Origin: Devosia ginsengisoli
Lineage (GTDB): Bacteria; Pseudomonadota; Alphaproteobacteria; Rhizobiales; Devosiaceae
Assembly (NCBI RefSeq): GCF_024707105.1
Contig: NZ_JANQAJ010000006.1
Span: 620,001-684,000 of the forward strand
Direction: 5' to 3'
Length of the DNA stretch: 64,000 bases
Position 1 is the first letter of the stretch. Each line of letters opens with the position of its first letter. The translations under genes and the position numbers were made by a program. Positions 1-7,640 of the stretch are shown here, piece after piece. The notes under the pieces were generated by a model. It had not been told where the DNA came from. It saw only the letters and a list, made by a program, of their open reading frames with translations, and did no database searches.

Positions 1-819
1 CCCTCGTTTTCCGCGATCGCAAAGGGCGCTGCTTCGGCCATGCTGGCGGCTTTGCTGGTAGCCTGTTCGTCGGGTGGCGGGCTTTATGGCCCCATCCAGG
101 GCGACAACCGGCCCCATTCGGGGGTGGACCGGGCGCGCAATATGCCGATCCAGGGGATCGACGTGGCGCGCTACCAGGAAAACGTGGATTTCCGCTCCGC
201 CTTCCAGAGCGGCATCCACTTCGTCTTCATGAAGGCCACCGAGGGCAAGGACTATCTCGACCCCAATTTCCGCACCAACTGGGTGCGGGCGCGCGATGCC
301 GGCATGCCGCGCGGTGCCTATCACTTCATGACCTGGTGTTCGCTGGCCTCGGAGCAGGCGGCCTGGTTCGTGCAGAATGTGCCCAACGATTTCGACGCGC
401 TGCCGCCGGTACTCGATCTCGAATGGAACAACCATTCGAGCTGCAAGAACAAGCCGAGCCGGGCCGATGCGCTGGAAAAGATCCGCTACATGCTCGATGC
501 GATGGAGCGCCATACCGGCAAGCTTCCCATCATCTATACCGACATGACCTTCCACCGCGACATTCTGCAAGGCGAGTATTTCCCCAATGCCTTCTGGCTG
601 CGCTCGACCGCGGCCGAGCCGCATGAGCGCTATGGCAACCGCACCTGGACCTTCTGGCAGTGGACGCAGACCGGCGTGGTCCGCGGCGTGCGTGGGGAGG
701 TCGACCGCAATGCCTTCTACGGCAACCAGAATGACTGGATCACCTTCCTGCTGACTGGCTGCGATCCGCGCGCCATTGCCTCGCTGGGGCCGACCGGGCG
801 GTGCCAGTCGGCCAAATAG
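1..819 (+). CDS. GH25-family lysozyme (muramidase) lipoprotein, 5' end outside window
   Basis: Glycoside hydrolase family 25 enzyme, expected to cleave peptidoglycan between MurNAc and GlcNAc in the envelope. The first Met in the window is at base 40, but the frame is open back to base 1, so the true start probably lies upstream. A lipobox (LVAC) follows a hydrophobic run, implying a lipoprotein. GH25 motifs appear in order: GIDVARYQ, KATEG, GAYHF, the acidic catalytic strand VLDLEWN, and the C-terminal FWQWTQTG followed by VDRNAF. Family membership is clear; substrate and physiological role (remodelling versus effector) are not visible. Confidence 0.85.
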   Translation, partial: PSFSAIAKGAASAMLAALLVACSSGGGLYGPIQGDNRPHSGVDRARNMPIQGIDVARYQENVDFRSAFQSGIHFVFMKATEGKDYLDPNFRTNWVRARDAGMPRGAYHFMTWCSLASEQAAWFVQNVPNDFDALPPVLDLEWNNHSSCKNKPSRADALEKIRYMLDAMERHTGKLPIIYTDMTFHRDILQGEYFPNAFWLRSTAAEPHERYGNRTWTFWQWTQTGVVRGVRGEVDRNAFYGNQNDWITFLLTGCDPRAIASLGPTGRCQSAK

Positions 820-878
820 CGAAGCTTGTTGTCACGTTTCCGAACCGCAAAGCCGGCAGCCACTTTTGCTGAAAATCT

Positions 879-1310
879 CTACTGCCCGCGCCACATCCGG
901 GCGCGGCCATAATCGACGATCTCGGCATCGGCCTCCGGCTGGTAGAGAACCGCGCTGACGATGATGGGCCCCTGTTCCGCATCATAGGTGAATTCCTGCT
1001 CGTCGCGCATGCCCAGCAGGGCCAGGCCGTAGAGCGAGCGAAGCGAGACGGTCTGCCCGATGACTTCGCGGGCCGCCCCCAGCACCAGGCGATGCTCGAG
1101 CCAGCGGCCATCGCCGACGCGATAGCGCACCTGGCTGTTCATGGTGACCACGCCCGGATCGATCCGCTCGGAATCGACGATATCGGCCTGCACCAGCTTG
1201 TGCCGCAGCAGGTCGAAATAGCCGCGCTCTCCAGAGGGACGCGCCATGGCGATGCCGCGCAGAATGGCATAGTCCCGATCGGTCATGACGAACTGGGGCA
1301 AGTCCGACAT
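879..1310 (-). CDS. Rnk-like GreA/GreB C-terminal-domain protein
   Basis: About 143 residues. The C-terminal half has the GreA/GreB/Rnk fold signature: VVTMNSQVRYRV, LVLG, and YGLALLGMRDEQEF. This resembles Rnk (regulator of nucleoside diphosphate kinase), which binds RNA polymerase in the secondary channel, but the N-terminal part differs from enterobacterial Rnk. The start at 1310 (MSDLPQF) is chosen over 1331 because AAGGAG lies 10 nt upstream. Convergent with the lysozyme gene. Function by family only. Confidence 0.7.
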   Translation of the reverse strand: MSDLPQFVMTDRDYAILRGIAMARPSGERGYFDLLRHKLVQADIVDSERIDPGVVTMNSQVRYRVGDGRWLEHRLVLGAAREVIGQTVSLRSLYGLALLGMRDEQEFTYDAEQGPIIVSAVLYQPEADAEIVDYGRARMWRGQ

Positions 1311-1381
1311 TGTGTTGAAGCTCCTTGTCACCGGAATGGGGAAGAAGGGCGCCGAACCGACGGCACGGCGCCATGGTCCGG

Positions 1382-1588
1382 TCAGGGCTTGGACGAGCCC
1401 AGGGCGGTCAGGATGCGGGCGCGGTCTTCGAGCGCACGCAGGCGGATAGTCATGGTTTCGGTCTTGATCGGGGTCTGCGGAGGCAGGCGATATTCAAGGC
1501 CCGGCAGGGTCGCAGTGGCCCAGTCGGTGAAGCGCTGCAGCTTGTGGCTGCCGCTGATGGGAAGGGTCAGGGAATATTTGAACGTCAT
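1382..1588 (-). CDS. Small hypothetical protein (68 aa)
   Basis: Codes for 68 residues beginning MTFKYSLTLPISG and ending LGSSKP; it is upstream of and co-oriented with the Rnk-like gene. No membrane segment or recognised domain. There is no convincing ribosome-binding site (only GGAC-like bases). Codon use looks coding, but this could be a chance frame. I do not recognise the family. Confidence 0.4.
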   Translation of the reverse strand: MTFKYSLTLPISGSHKLQRFTDWATATLPGLEYRLPPQTPIKTETMTIRLRALEDRARILTALGSSKP

Positions 1589-1942
1589 GGTGATTTTGTC
1601 CGAGCACGCGCATCGCCGCGGCCGGCTTCCATGGGAAACAGACGCATAGGCGATGACAGGTCACCCGCTTGCGCGGGTTAGAGATCAGCGGGGAATGGGG
1701 AGATTAGCCTGGCCCGGCCCTTGCAGAAGCAGGTCGCCGAACCAGGTCAAACGCCTCGAAGGAGGCGAAACCGGTGATGCGGGCGTTGATCGGAAAAAGA
1801 TGCGCACATGCTCACTATCAAAGCAGAACCCGCCGGAAAGTCAAATCGGGTGCCGATACCAGCGGGTTCGGCTTGCCAGTATCAGGGGGCAGAGCTAGCC
1901 TTTGCGCGTTACGAACCGGGTGAATGCCCCCAGGAGGATGGA
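1589..1942. other. Gap of about 350 bp without a recognised gene
   Basis: Lies between the divergent small genes at 1588 (minus) and 1943 (plus), so it probably carries promoters for both. It contains short hairpins (ACCCGC-TTGC-GCGGGT at 1663-1678 and CGCCTCGAAGGAGGCG near 1752-1767). I see no RNA gene or conserved coding frame. Confidence 0.4.
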
Positions 1943-2065
1943 ATGGCCAAAGGTCAGATGCGTAGCAACAAGGAAGCCAAGAAGCCCAAGAAGGACAAGC
2001 TGGCCGCCGCCAAGCCGGTAACCGGCCTGGGCGCTGGCAGCGCCGGCAACGCTGCCAAGAAATAG
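1943..2065 (+). CDS. Small basic lysine-rich protein (40 aa)
   Basis: A 40-residue protein starting MAKGQMRSNKEAKKPKKDK and ending GNAAKK. AGGAGG lies 5 nt upstream of the ATG (1932-1937), a strong site that fixes the start inside a longer open frame. The Lys/Arg-rich N-terminus and Gly/Ala tail resemble short conserved hypothetical proteins common in Rhizobiales. Role unknown; nucleic-acid binding is only a guess from charge. Confidence 0.65.
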   Translation: MAKGQMRSNKEAKKPKKDKLAAAKPVTGLGAGSAGNAAKK

Positions 2066-2080
2066 GCTCCGGTCACCAGA

Positions 2081-2112
2081 GCGTTTTCCGCAAAAGTGGG
2101 TCCGGAAAACGC
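2081..2112. repeat. Short palindrome GCGTTTTCC...GGAAAACGC (REP-like or terminator)
   Basis: Nine-base inverted arms (2081-2089 and 2104-2112) with a 14-nt loop, just after the small basic protein. The motif resembles dispersed intergenic palindromes of Rhizobiales. It could also act as a hairpin terminator, although no clean T-run follows. Confidence 0.55.
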
Positions 2113-2173
2113 GATGGAGTACGCCTGAATGGGCGGCCGGCTGGTGCGGGCCGCCTTTGCTTTGCCCAATGCG

Positions 2174-2290
2174 CTAAAGGGAAGTAGCCTCGATCGGCAA
2201 CAGGACTTCGGAGCGGGCGACAGTGGTCTGGGCCGAGCTGGCGGCCAGCATGGCCAGGATCATCAGGGCGATTGCAGTGGCGACGCGCAT
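2174..2290 (-). CDS. Very small secreted peptide (38 aa) downstream of a CtrA box
   Basis: Frame ATG 2290 to TAG 2174 encodes 38 residues beginning MRVATAIALMILAML, then AASSAQ, a classic signal peptide with an A-x-A/S-type cleavage region. Only a short tail (about 17 residues ending EATSL) remains after cleavage. GAGGA lies 10 nt upstream. A perfect TTAA-N7-TTAAC box sits about 80 nt upstream of the start. I do not recognise the peptide; the signal sequence plus regulatory site make it worth keeping as a gene. Confidence 0.5.
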   Translation of the reverse strand: MRVATAIALMILAMLAASSAQTTVARSEVLLPIEATSL

Positions 2291-2365
2291 GGAATCAGGG
2301 TCCTCGGACAGAGGGGTCTGAGGCATTCAGATGCGCTCGCCGGGCCCTCATAGTCAACGACAGCG

Positions 2366-2382
2366 TTAAGACTTGATTAACA
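2366..2382. promoter_or_regulatory. Perfect CtrA-type box TTAA-N7-TTAAC
   Basis: TTAA at 2366-2369, seven bases, then TTAAC at 2377-2381. This is the exact consensus bound by the alphaproteobacterial cell-cycle regulator CtrA. It lies between marC and the 38-aa secreted peptide and is placed to regulate the latter. Confidence 0.6.
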
Positions 2383-2413
2383 TGGCAATTTTACGAAATT
2401 GCGACGCAGTTTT

Positions 2414-3052
2414 TCAGGCGGCGCCACTCAGCAGGCCGCTGGTCCTGACGCCATCGAAAACGAACTGCACGGCCAGGGCCGCCAGCAGAATGCCAACCAT
2501 GCGCGACACCACGGCAAGGCCCGTGACGCCGAGCAGGCGCTGAATGGGAATAGCGACCAGCAAGGTCAGCCAGGCCAGGAACAGGATCACCACGACGGCC
2601 ACCAGAACGGCCCAGAATTCGAGGTCGGTCTGAGTGCCCGTGGTCAAAAGGATGACGGCGCTGATGGCGCCGGGCCCGGCCAGCAGCGGCATGGCCAGCG
2701 GGAAAACGGCGATATCGTCGCGCTGGCGGGCCTCGACCTCTTCCTCGTCGGTCGTGCCGGTGCCGCCCGAATGGCGGGCGAAGACCATGTCGATGGCGAT
2801 CAGAAACAGCAGCAATCCGCCCGCGGTGCGCAAAGCCGGGATAGTGATGCCGAAGACTTCGAGGATCGGATTGCCCAGCACGCCGAACAGCAGCAGGATC
2901 ACCCCCGCGATGATGACGCCGCGCGTGGCGAAGACGAAGCGCTGCCTGGCCGTGTTGTGCTTGGTGAGCGCCGCGAAAATGAAAGCGATATCAGCCACAC
3001 CCACCGTGGCGAACAGGGTCGCGAAAGCGACGAGAAATGTGGTGGTGGGCAT
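2414..3052 (-). CDS. MarC-family integral membrane protein
   Basis: 212 residues with about six hydrophobic helices, starting MPTTTFLVAFATLFATVGVADI. The N-terminal half carries VFATRGVIIAGVILLLFG and LRTAGGLLLFLIAIDMVFA, typical of the MarC (UPF0056) family. A charged linker (residues about 100-115) separates the two halves, and the second begins FPLAMPLLAGPGAIS. The family sits in the inner membrane; its proposed link to multiple antibiotic resistance was not confirmed, and the substrate is unknown. It starts 3 nt after the antitoxin gene ends, so it may be co-transcribed with the toxin-antitoxin pair. Confidence 0.85.
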   Translation of the reverse strand: MPTTTFLVAFATLFATVGVADIAFIFAALTKHNTARQRFVFATRGVIIAGVILLLFGVLGNPILEVFGITIPALRTAGGLLLFLIAIDMVFARHSGGTGTTDEEEVEARQRDDIAVFPLAMPLLAGPGAISAVILLTTGTQTDLEFWAVLVAVVVILFLAWLTLLVAIPIQRLLGVTGLAVVSRMVGILLAALAVQFVFDGVRTSGLLSGAA

Positions 3053-3055
3053 GGG

Positions 3056-3436
3056 CTAGACCGCAAGCCAGCCGGTCGGCAGGTTGAGCGCCAATGCAAT
3101 ACGGGCTGCAGTATCGCGCGACAACAGGACTTGCCCGCTTTCGACCTGCATCAGATGGTCCAGCGGTAGTGTGCTTGCCTCGGCCAGCTCATGTTGGTTC
3201 AAACCGCGCCATTCCCGGAAGGCTCTGACCCGGCCCTTGCCCTGCAGGATCGCCGCGGTGATATCGGCGGGCAATATCTCCTCAGGCGAGGCCGCTGCCA
3301 ATGCCGCAGTATAGGCAGCGACGTCGGCTCCGTCTTCAAATGCCTCCTCGCTTGCAGCAACGAGGGCCTCGTATTCGGCGCGCGGCATGACAACCATTTC
3401 TTCCCCGGCCGGCGTGGTGATGGTTTGGATACCCAT
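3056..3436 (-). CDS. Antitoxin with XRE-type helix-turn-helix
   Basis: 126 residues. The N-terminal segment EEMVVMPRAEYEALV resembles Phd/AbrB-like antitoxin starts. The C-terminal 65 residues form an XRE helix-turn-helix (FREWRGLNQHELAEASTLPLDHLMQVESG, then DTAARIALALNLP). It follows the RelE-like toxin by 9 nt, a toxin-first order as in higBA-type modules. It should neutralise the toxin and autorepress the operon. Confidence 0.75.
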   Translation of the reverse strand: MGIQTITTPAGEEMVVMPRAEYEALVAASEEAFEDGADVAAYTAALAAASPEEILPADITAAILQGKGRVRAFREWRGLNQHELAEASTLPLDHLMQVESGQVLLSRDTAARIALALNLPTGWLAV

Positions 3437-3445
3437 GTTTTCTCC

Positions 3446-3691
3446 CTAACGATAGGTCGTCGTCTCGCGCTTACCGACCTGGATCACGAGAATGGTTTGC
3501 CGATCCTCAGCAAACAGCACACGATATCGGCCAATCCGCAGTCGGTATCCCGATTGCCCTTGCAAGGCCTTTATATCACCGACGCCACGGGTTGCGTAAA
3601 GGTCCAGTCCAGATGCTATCTGTTGCTGCGCCGCCGTTGGAAGTGCATCAAACATTTTAGCAGCGCCAGCGGTCATAACGATTGTCTTCAA
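3446..3691 (-). CDS. RelE/ParE-family toxin, TTG start
   Basis: 81 residues from a TTG at 3691; GGAGG lies just upstream and there is no good ATG. The protein starts MKTIVMTAGAAKMFDALP and has the RelE-family core GDIKALQGQSGYRLRIGRYRVLF with a C-terminal VIQVGKRETTTY. RelE-type toxins cleave mRNA on the ribosome; ParE-type poison gyrase. R and Y residues in the C-terminus favour an mRNase, but this is inference. First gene of the module, co-directional with the antitoxin. Confidence 0.78.
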   Translation of the reverse strand: MKTIVMTAGAAKMFDALPTAAQQQIASGLDLYATRGVGDIKALQGQSGYRLRIGRYRVLFAEDRQTILVIQVGKRETTTYR

Positions 3692-3722
3692 CGACCCCCT
3701 CCGGCTCAGCTGATCGCTATGT

Positions 3723-4103
3723 TTAGAGCATCCTTGCGCCCGCTGCCAGGCCGGCCAGCAGCAGCAAGGCCAGCACGTCGATCCAGCCGCGCGAGCGGGT
3801 GAGCCAGGTGGGGTGGGGTCGATCGGTGGGCAGAAAGCGCAGCAGCCAGATCGCGCCATAGAGTACCCAGACGGCAAAGAACGCGACCATGAGCAGGTCG
3901 GCCCAGCCCGAGCGATTGAAGCCGACCATGATGCGGGTCACGCCGGCGCCGGCCAGGATGGAGAGCAGGTAGACGGCCAGCACGATGCCGGATTTCTGCC
4001 AATAGGCGGCCGTCAGGCGTGGATCGACCGGCAGGTTCCGGCGCCAGCGGCGGAACAGGAACCAGCCAACCGCGCCGAGGATCGCCGTGACCAGCAGATA
4101 CAT
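3723..4103 (-). CDS. Four-helix hypothetical membrane protein
   Basis: 126 residues with about four hydrophobic segments (near residues 2-17, 40-60, 68-90 and 107-122) separated by basic loops such as FRRWRRN and RFLPTDRPHPTW. The gene overlaps the gshB stop by one base (TGATG), implying translational coupling. No family recognised. Confidence 0.65.
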   Translation of the reverse strand: MYLLVTAILGAVGWFLFRRWRRNLPVDPRLTAAYWQKSGIVLAVYLLSILAGAGVTRIMVGFNRSGWADLLMVAFFAVWVLYGAIWLLRFLPTDRPHPTWLTRSRGWIDVLALLLLAGLAAGARML

Positions 4104-5053
4104 CAGGCGCGGCGCTTTTCGATGGCGTCCCAGATCATCACGGCAATGTCAGGCCCGCCGAAGCGCTTGATCTCGCGGATGCCGGTGGGCGAGGTCACGT
4201 TGATCTCGGTGAGATAATCGCCGATGACGTCGATGCCGACGAAGATCATGTCGCGCTCTTTCAGCGCGGGCGCGATCGTGGCGCAGATTTCCTTCTCGCG
4301 CTCGGTCAGCGGCGACAGTTCCGGGCGGCCGCCGACATGCATGTTGCTCCGCGCCTCGCCTTCGGCGGGGATGCGGTTGAGGCCGGCCACCGGCTCGCCG
4401 TCGATAATGATGATGCGTTTGTCGCCCTTCCGCACATCCGGGAGATATTTCTGGATCATGAAGGGTTCGCGGTAGTTGTTCTCGAACAGTTCGAGCAGGC
4501 TCACCAGATTGTGGTCGCCCTCCTGGATGAAGAACACGCCGGCCCCGCCATTGCCGTAGAGCGGCTTGACGATGATGTTGCCGTGTTCCTTGCGGAAATC
4601 ATGGATCATCGCCCGGTCGCGCGTCACCAGGGTCGGGGGCATCAGTTCGGGGAATTCGGTGACGAGGATTTTTTCCGGCGCGTTGCGCACGGCGGCGGGC
4701 GGATTGACCACCAGGGTTTTCGGATGCAGGCGCTCGAGCAGATGGGTGAGCGTGATATAGTTCATGTCGAAGGGCGGATCCTGGCGCATATGGATCACGT
4801 CTTGCGTCGACAGATCGACCCGGCGTTCTTCGCCCAGCGTGAAATGCTCGCCCTTGGGCTTGTCGAACACCTCGATGGGCGCGGCTAGCGCCGAGACGAC
4901 ATTGCCGCGCAGGGCCAGCGTATCGGGCGTATAATGCAGCAATTGGTGGCCGCGCGCCTGGGCTTCCAGCATCATGGCGAAGGTGGAATCGCCGCGCGGA
5001 TTGATCGTGGCGACATGGTCCATCTGGACCGCGACTTTGAGTTTTTTGGCCAT
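4103..5053 (-). CDS. gshB: Glutathione synthetase
   Basis: 316 residues, the usual length. Joins gamma-glutamylcysteine and glycine with ATP, the second step of glutathione synthesis. ATP-grasp motifs are visible: [35 protein letters not shown] (nucleotide-binding loop), [14 protein letters not shown] and the Mg-binding stretch INVTSPTG. The first residues [14 protein letters not shown] fit family starts. yraN and rsmI lie upstream on the same strand, a common alphaproteobacterial cluster. Confidence 0.95.
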   Translation of the reverse strand: MAKKLKVAVQMDHVATINPRGDSTFAMMLEAQARGHQLLHYTPDTLALRGNVVSALAAPIEVFDKPKGEHFTLGEERRVDLSTQDVIHMRQDPPFDMNYITLTHLLERLHPKTLVVNPPAAVRNAPEKILVTEFPELMPPTLVTRDRAMIHDFRKEHGNIIVKPLYGNGGAGVFFIQEGDHNLVSLLELFENNYREPFMIQKYLPDVRKGDKRIIIIDGEPVAGLNRIPAEGEARSNMHVGGRPELSPLTEREKEICATIAPALKERDMIFVGIDVIGDYLTEINVTSPTGIREIKRFGGPDIAVMIWDAIEKRRA

Positions 5054-5060
5054 TTAGGTC

Positions 5061-5453
5061 TCAGGAGGAAGCGTCGAAGGCGTTGATGACATGGCGCGGC
5101 CATCGGCCGGGTGCAAGGAAAATTACGTCGAAGCGGAGGTTCGTGCCCGCCTTGGCGGGATGGCGCGCCAGCCAATATTGCGCGGCGCGGGTGATGCGGG
5201 AGCGGTTGACCGCCTCCAGCGCCTCCATTTCGCGGGCGGCCACGCTGCGCGCCTTGACCTCGATGAAAACCGTGGTGCCGAAGCGCTCGGCGATGAGATC
5301 GATCTCGCCGACTGGGGTTTTGCAGCGGCGCTGGACGATGCGGTAGAGCTTGAGGCGTAAGAACCAGGCGGCCAGCGCCTCGCCGCGATGGCCGCCGAGA
5401 TAAGCCTCTACGCGGGCTTTACTTTTCGGCTTTGAGGGCGAGGGCGGCATCAT
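5061..5453 (-). CDS. YraN family (UPF0102) endonuclease-like protein
   Basis: 130 residues. The nuclease-like core reads GEIDLIAERFGTTVFIEVKAR, matching the (G/D)EIDL...FVEVK signature related to Holliday-junction resolvases. The ATG at 5453 overlaps the rsmI end by 35 bp; internal starts are possible because the first 15 residues (PPSPSKPKSKAR) look like a low-complexity tail. It sits between rsmI and gshB, as in many Rhizobiales. Biochemical function not established for the family. Confidence 0.85.
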   Translation of the reverse strand: MMPPSPSKPKSKARVEAYLGGHRGEALAAWFLRLKLYRIVQRRCKTPVGEIDLIAERFGTTVFIEVKARSVAAREMEALEAVNRSRITRAAQYWLARHPAKAGTNLRFDVIFLAPGRWPRHVINAFDASS

Positions 5454-6306
5454 AGACCTCCTTGCGCTTGAGCCCGAATTTTGTGGTCACTTCGTCGACT
5501 GCAGCCCGCAGGGGTTGGTCTTCCATCGCGGCAGTCAGCGCCGCCTGCCAATCGGCGGCATCGGGCGCGGTGGGGGCGTCGGCGCCGGCCACGACGATGA
5601 CCGCTTCGCCCTTGGTTTCGGCCCCCGCGAATTCGGCGGCGAGTTCGGGCAGCGTGCCGCGATGGACCCGCTCGAAGCGTTTGGTGAGTTCCAAAGCCAC
5701 TGCGGCCTGCCGCTCACCCCAGAGCTCGGCCATGGCGGCCAGCGTATCGTCCAGCCGACGCGGGCTTTCGTAGAAGACCATGGTTTCACGTGAATCGCTC
5801 AGTGCCTTCAAGGCATTGCCGCGGGCGCCGGATTTGGGCGGCAGGAAGCCGTGAAAGGCGAAGGCGTCGGTGGGCAGGCCCGCGACAACCAGAGCGGAAA
5901 GCAAGGCGGAAGCGCCGGGAATGGGGAAGACCGGCTGGTTTGCCTCGGCCATGGCGCGAATCAGCGGGAAGCCGGGGTCTGATAGCAGCGGGGTGCCGGC
6001 ATCGGAGATGAGCGCGATGGCCTGGCCGGCGGCGACGCGGGCGACGATGTCGTCGGCCTTGGCGCGCTCATTGTGTTCGTGCAGCGCCACGCGGCGGGCC
6101 TTGATGCCATAGTGATCGAGCAGGCGGGCCGACATTCTTGTGTCTTCACAAAGGATTACCGAGGCGGCGGCCAGGGTTTCGAGGGCGCGGATGGTGATAT
6201 CGCGCAGGTTGCCGATCGGGGTGGCGACGACGTAAAGGCCGGGCGAAAGCGGGGGCGCGGTGAAGGCGGAGCCAGCGATGAAATAGCCTTGCGTGGGGAC
6301 GGTCAT
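5419..6306 (-). CDS. rsmI: 16S rRNA (cytidine-1402-2'-O)-methyltransferase
   Basis: 295 residues from ATG 6306 (MTVPTQGYF); the open frame runs further upstream but the extension is not conserved in character. SAM-dependent methyltransferase that 2'-O-methylates C1402 in the ribosomal P site. Motifs: VATPIGNLRDITIRAL, CEDTR, SDAGTPLLSDPG, GFLPPKSG and FYESPRRL. The codons for SRET within SDSRETMVFYE contain a near-parS sequence. Divergent from the downstream lipoprotein gene. Confidence 0.93.
   Translation of the reverse strand: MTVPTQGYFIAGSAFTAPPLSPGLYVVATPIGNLRDITIRALETLAAASVILCEDTRMSARLLDHYGIKARRVALHEHNERAKADDIVARVAAGQAIALISDAGTPLLSDPGFPLIRAMAEANQPVFPIPGASALLSALVVAGLPTDAFAFHGFLPPKSGARGNALKALSDSRETMVFYESPRRLDDTLAAMAELWGERQAAVALELTKRFERVHRGTLPELAAEFAGAETKGEAVIVVAGADAPTAPDAADWQAALTAAMEDQPLRAAVDEVTTKFGLKRKEVYDAALALKAEK
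5783..5796 (+). promoter_or_regulatory. parS: Near-parS site inside rsmI (GTTTCACGTGAATC)
   Basis: 13 of 14 bases match the palindromic parS core GTTTCACGTGAAAC. It is in coding sequence (read on the minus strand as D-S-R-E-T), so selection on the protein may also explain it. Confidence 0.4.
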
Positions 6307-6381
6307 GCTTTCACGGGGTTGAGAATTGGTTAGCACTTTGCTGCCAATTGTTAACAGACTGCTAGCGTTGAGAGGCCCGAC

Positions 6382-7596
6382 ATGCGGAAGCTCGGGAAAG
6401 TCATAGCACGGGGGTTGGGCGCGGTGGGCGTCTTTGCGCTCGCCGCCTGTTCGCCCATCCAGATCGGCTCGCGCGTGCTCGACTTCGGTGGGGATGCGCC
6501 CGCCCAACCCATTCCCGGCCAGACCGGCATGATGCCATCAGGCCCATCCCAGAGCATTGGCCGCGGGCCGGTGCAGGTGGCGCTGCTGCTGCCGTTGACC
6601 GGTGATCCGGGACTGGCGCAGGTGGGGCAGTCACTGGCCAATGCCAGCCGGCTGGCCATGAACTTTATCGAGGCCAATCCCAATATCGCCGAGAATATCA
6701 CCATCAGCCTGCGCGATACCGGCAGCACTGTGGCCGGGGCGACGGCGGCGGCCAATGCGGCTTTGGCCGGCGGGGCCAAGCTGATCCTGGGGCCGCTCAA
6801 GGCCGACGCGGTAACAGCGGTGGGCGCGGTGGCGCGCTCAAGCGGCGTGCCGGTCATAGGCTTTTCCAACAATCCGACGGCGGCGAGCCCGGGCGTGTAC
6901 CTGCTGAGCGTTCTGCCCGACATGGAGATGAAGCGCTCGCTCAACTGGGTCAAGCAACAGGGCAGGCGCGGCATTGCCGGGGTGTTCCCTTCCACCGATT
7001 TCGGGCAGGCGCAGCAGACCGCGTTCCGCCAGCAGGCCGTGATCGCGGGCTTTGCGCCATCGGCGGTCTATACATTCTCCAATGTCAGCGAGGCCCGGCA
7101 GATCATCGACCAGGCGCTGCCGCAAATCCAGAAGGGCATGATCGATACGCTTTACCTGCCCGACCGCACGACGGCGCCGAGCTTCGGCGCGCTGCTGGCG
7201 CAGGCGGGCATCACCAATGAAATGGTGCAGATCGTCGGCTCGGCCGACTGGGAGGGCGACCCGGCCATTGCCGGCGCGACCCAGCTCAGCGGCGCCATCT
7301 ATCCCGCGGTCGATCCGGCCGGCATGACGGCGATCCGGGCCGATTACCAGCGGCAGTTCGGCGGTCAGCCGCATGCTTTGGCGACCATTGCCTATACGGC
7401 TGTGATCCTGGCCAATGTGAACACGCTCTCCATGGCGACGCCGCCCTATAATCCGGTGCTGATGACATCAGCGCAGGGCTTTAATGGCCGCGACGGGGTA
7501 TTCCGCTTCCTCGGCAATGGAAGGGCGGAATATGCGCTGGCGATCAAGAGAATCGCACCGGGCGGCGCGCAGATAGTGGAGGGGGCGGGGCTTTAG
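6382..7596 (+). CDS. Penicillin-binding-protein activator-like lipoprotein (LppC/LpoA-related)
   Basis: 404 residues with lipobox LAAC at residues about 20-23. The rest is a periplasmic-binding-protein fold of the Leu/Ile/Val type: VALLLPLTGDPGLAQVGQSLANASRLAM, ILGPLKADAV, VPVIGFSNNP, GIAGVFPSTDFGQAQ. In enterobacteria the LpoA relative activates PBP1A; in Rhizobiales this gene sits next to rsmI as here. The role in cell-wall synthesis is by homology only. Likely an outer-membrane-anchored periplasmic protein. Confidence 0.8.
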   Translation: MRKLGKVIARGLGAVGVFALAACSPIQIGSRVLDFGGDAPAQPIPGQTGMMPSGPSQSIGRGPVQVALLLPLTGDPGLAQVGQSLANASRLAMNFIEANPNIAENITISLRDTGSTVAGATAAANAALAGGAKLILGPLKADAVTAVGAVARSSGVPVIGFSNNPTAASPGVYLLSVLPDMEMKRSLNWVKQQGRRGIAGVFPSTDFGQAQQTAFRQQAVIAGFAPSAVYTFSNVSEARQIIDQALPQIQKGMIDTLYLPDRTTAPSFGALLAQAGITNEMVQIVGSADWEGDPAIAGATQLSGAIYPAVDPAGMTAIRADYQRQFGGQPHALATIAYTAVILANVNTLSMATPPYNPVLMTSAQGFNGRDGVFRFLGNGRAEYALAIKRIAPGGAQIVEGAGL

Positions 7597-7640
7597 GTCC
7601 TCGCCGCGCGGACGTAAGGTGGGCGCAAAGGAGCCTGCCC

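Noticed and set aside
1092..1649. 185-aa plus-strand frame over the Rnk-like gene
   Set aside because: Opposite-strand shadow; the Rnk-like gene has motif and ribosome-binding-site support.
1653..1898. 81-aa frame in the gap before the small basic protein
   Set aside because: No ribosome-binding site or recognised motif; composition is ordinary for this GC content.
2399..3169. 256-aa frame opposite marC
   Set aside because: Rich in Gly, Gln and Asp with no domain; it mirrors the marC and antitoxin coding strand and is a typical high-GC antisense shadow.
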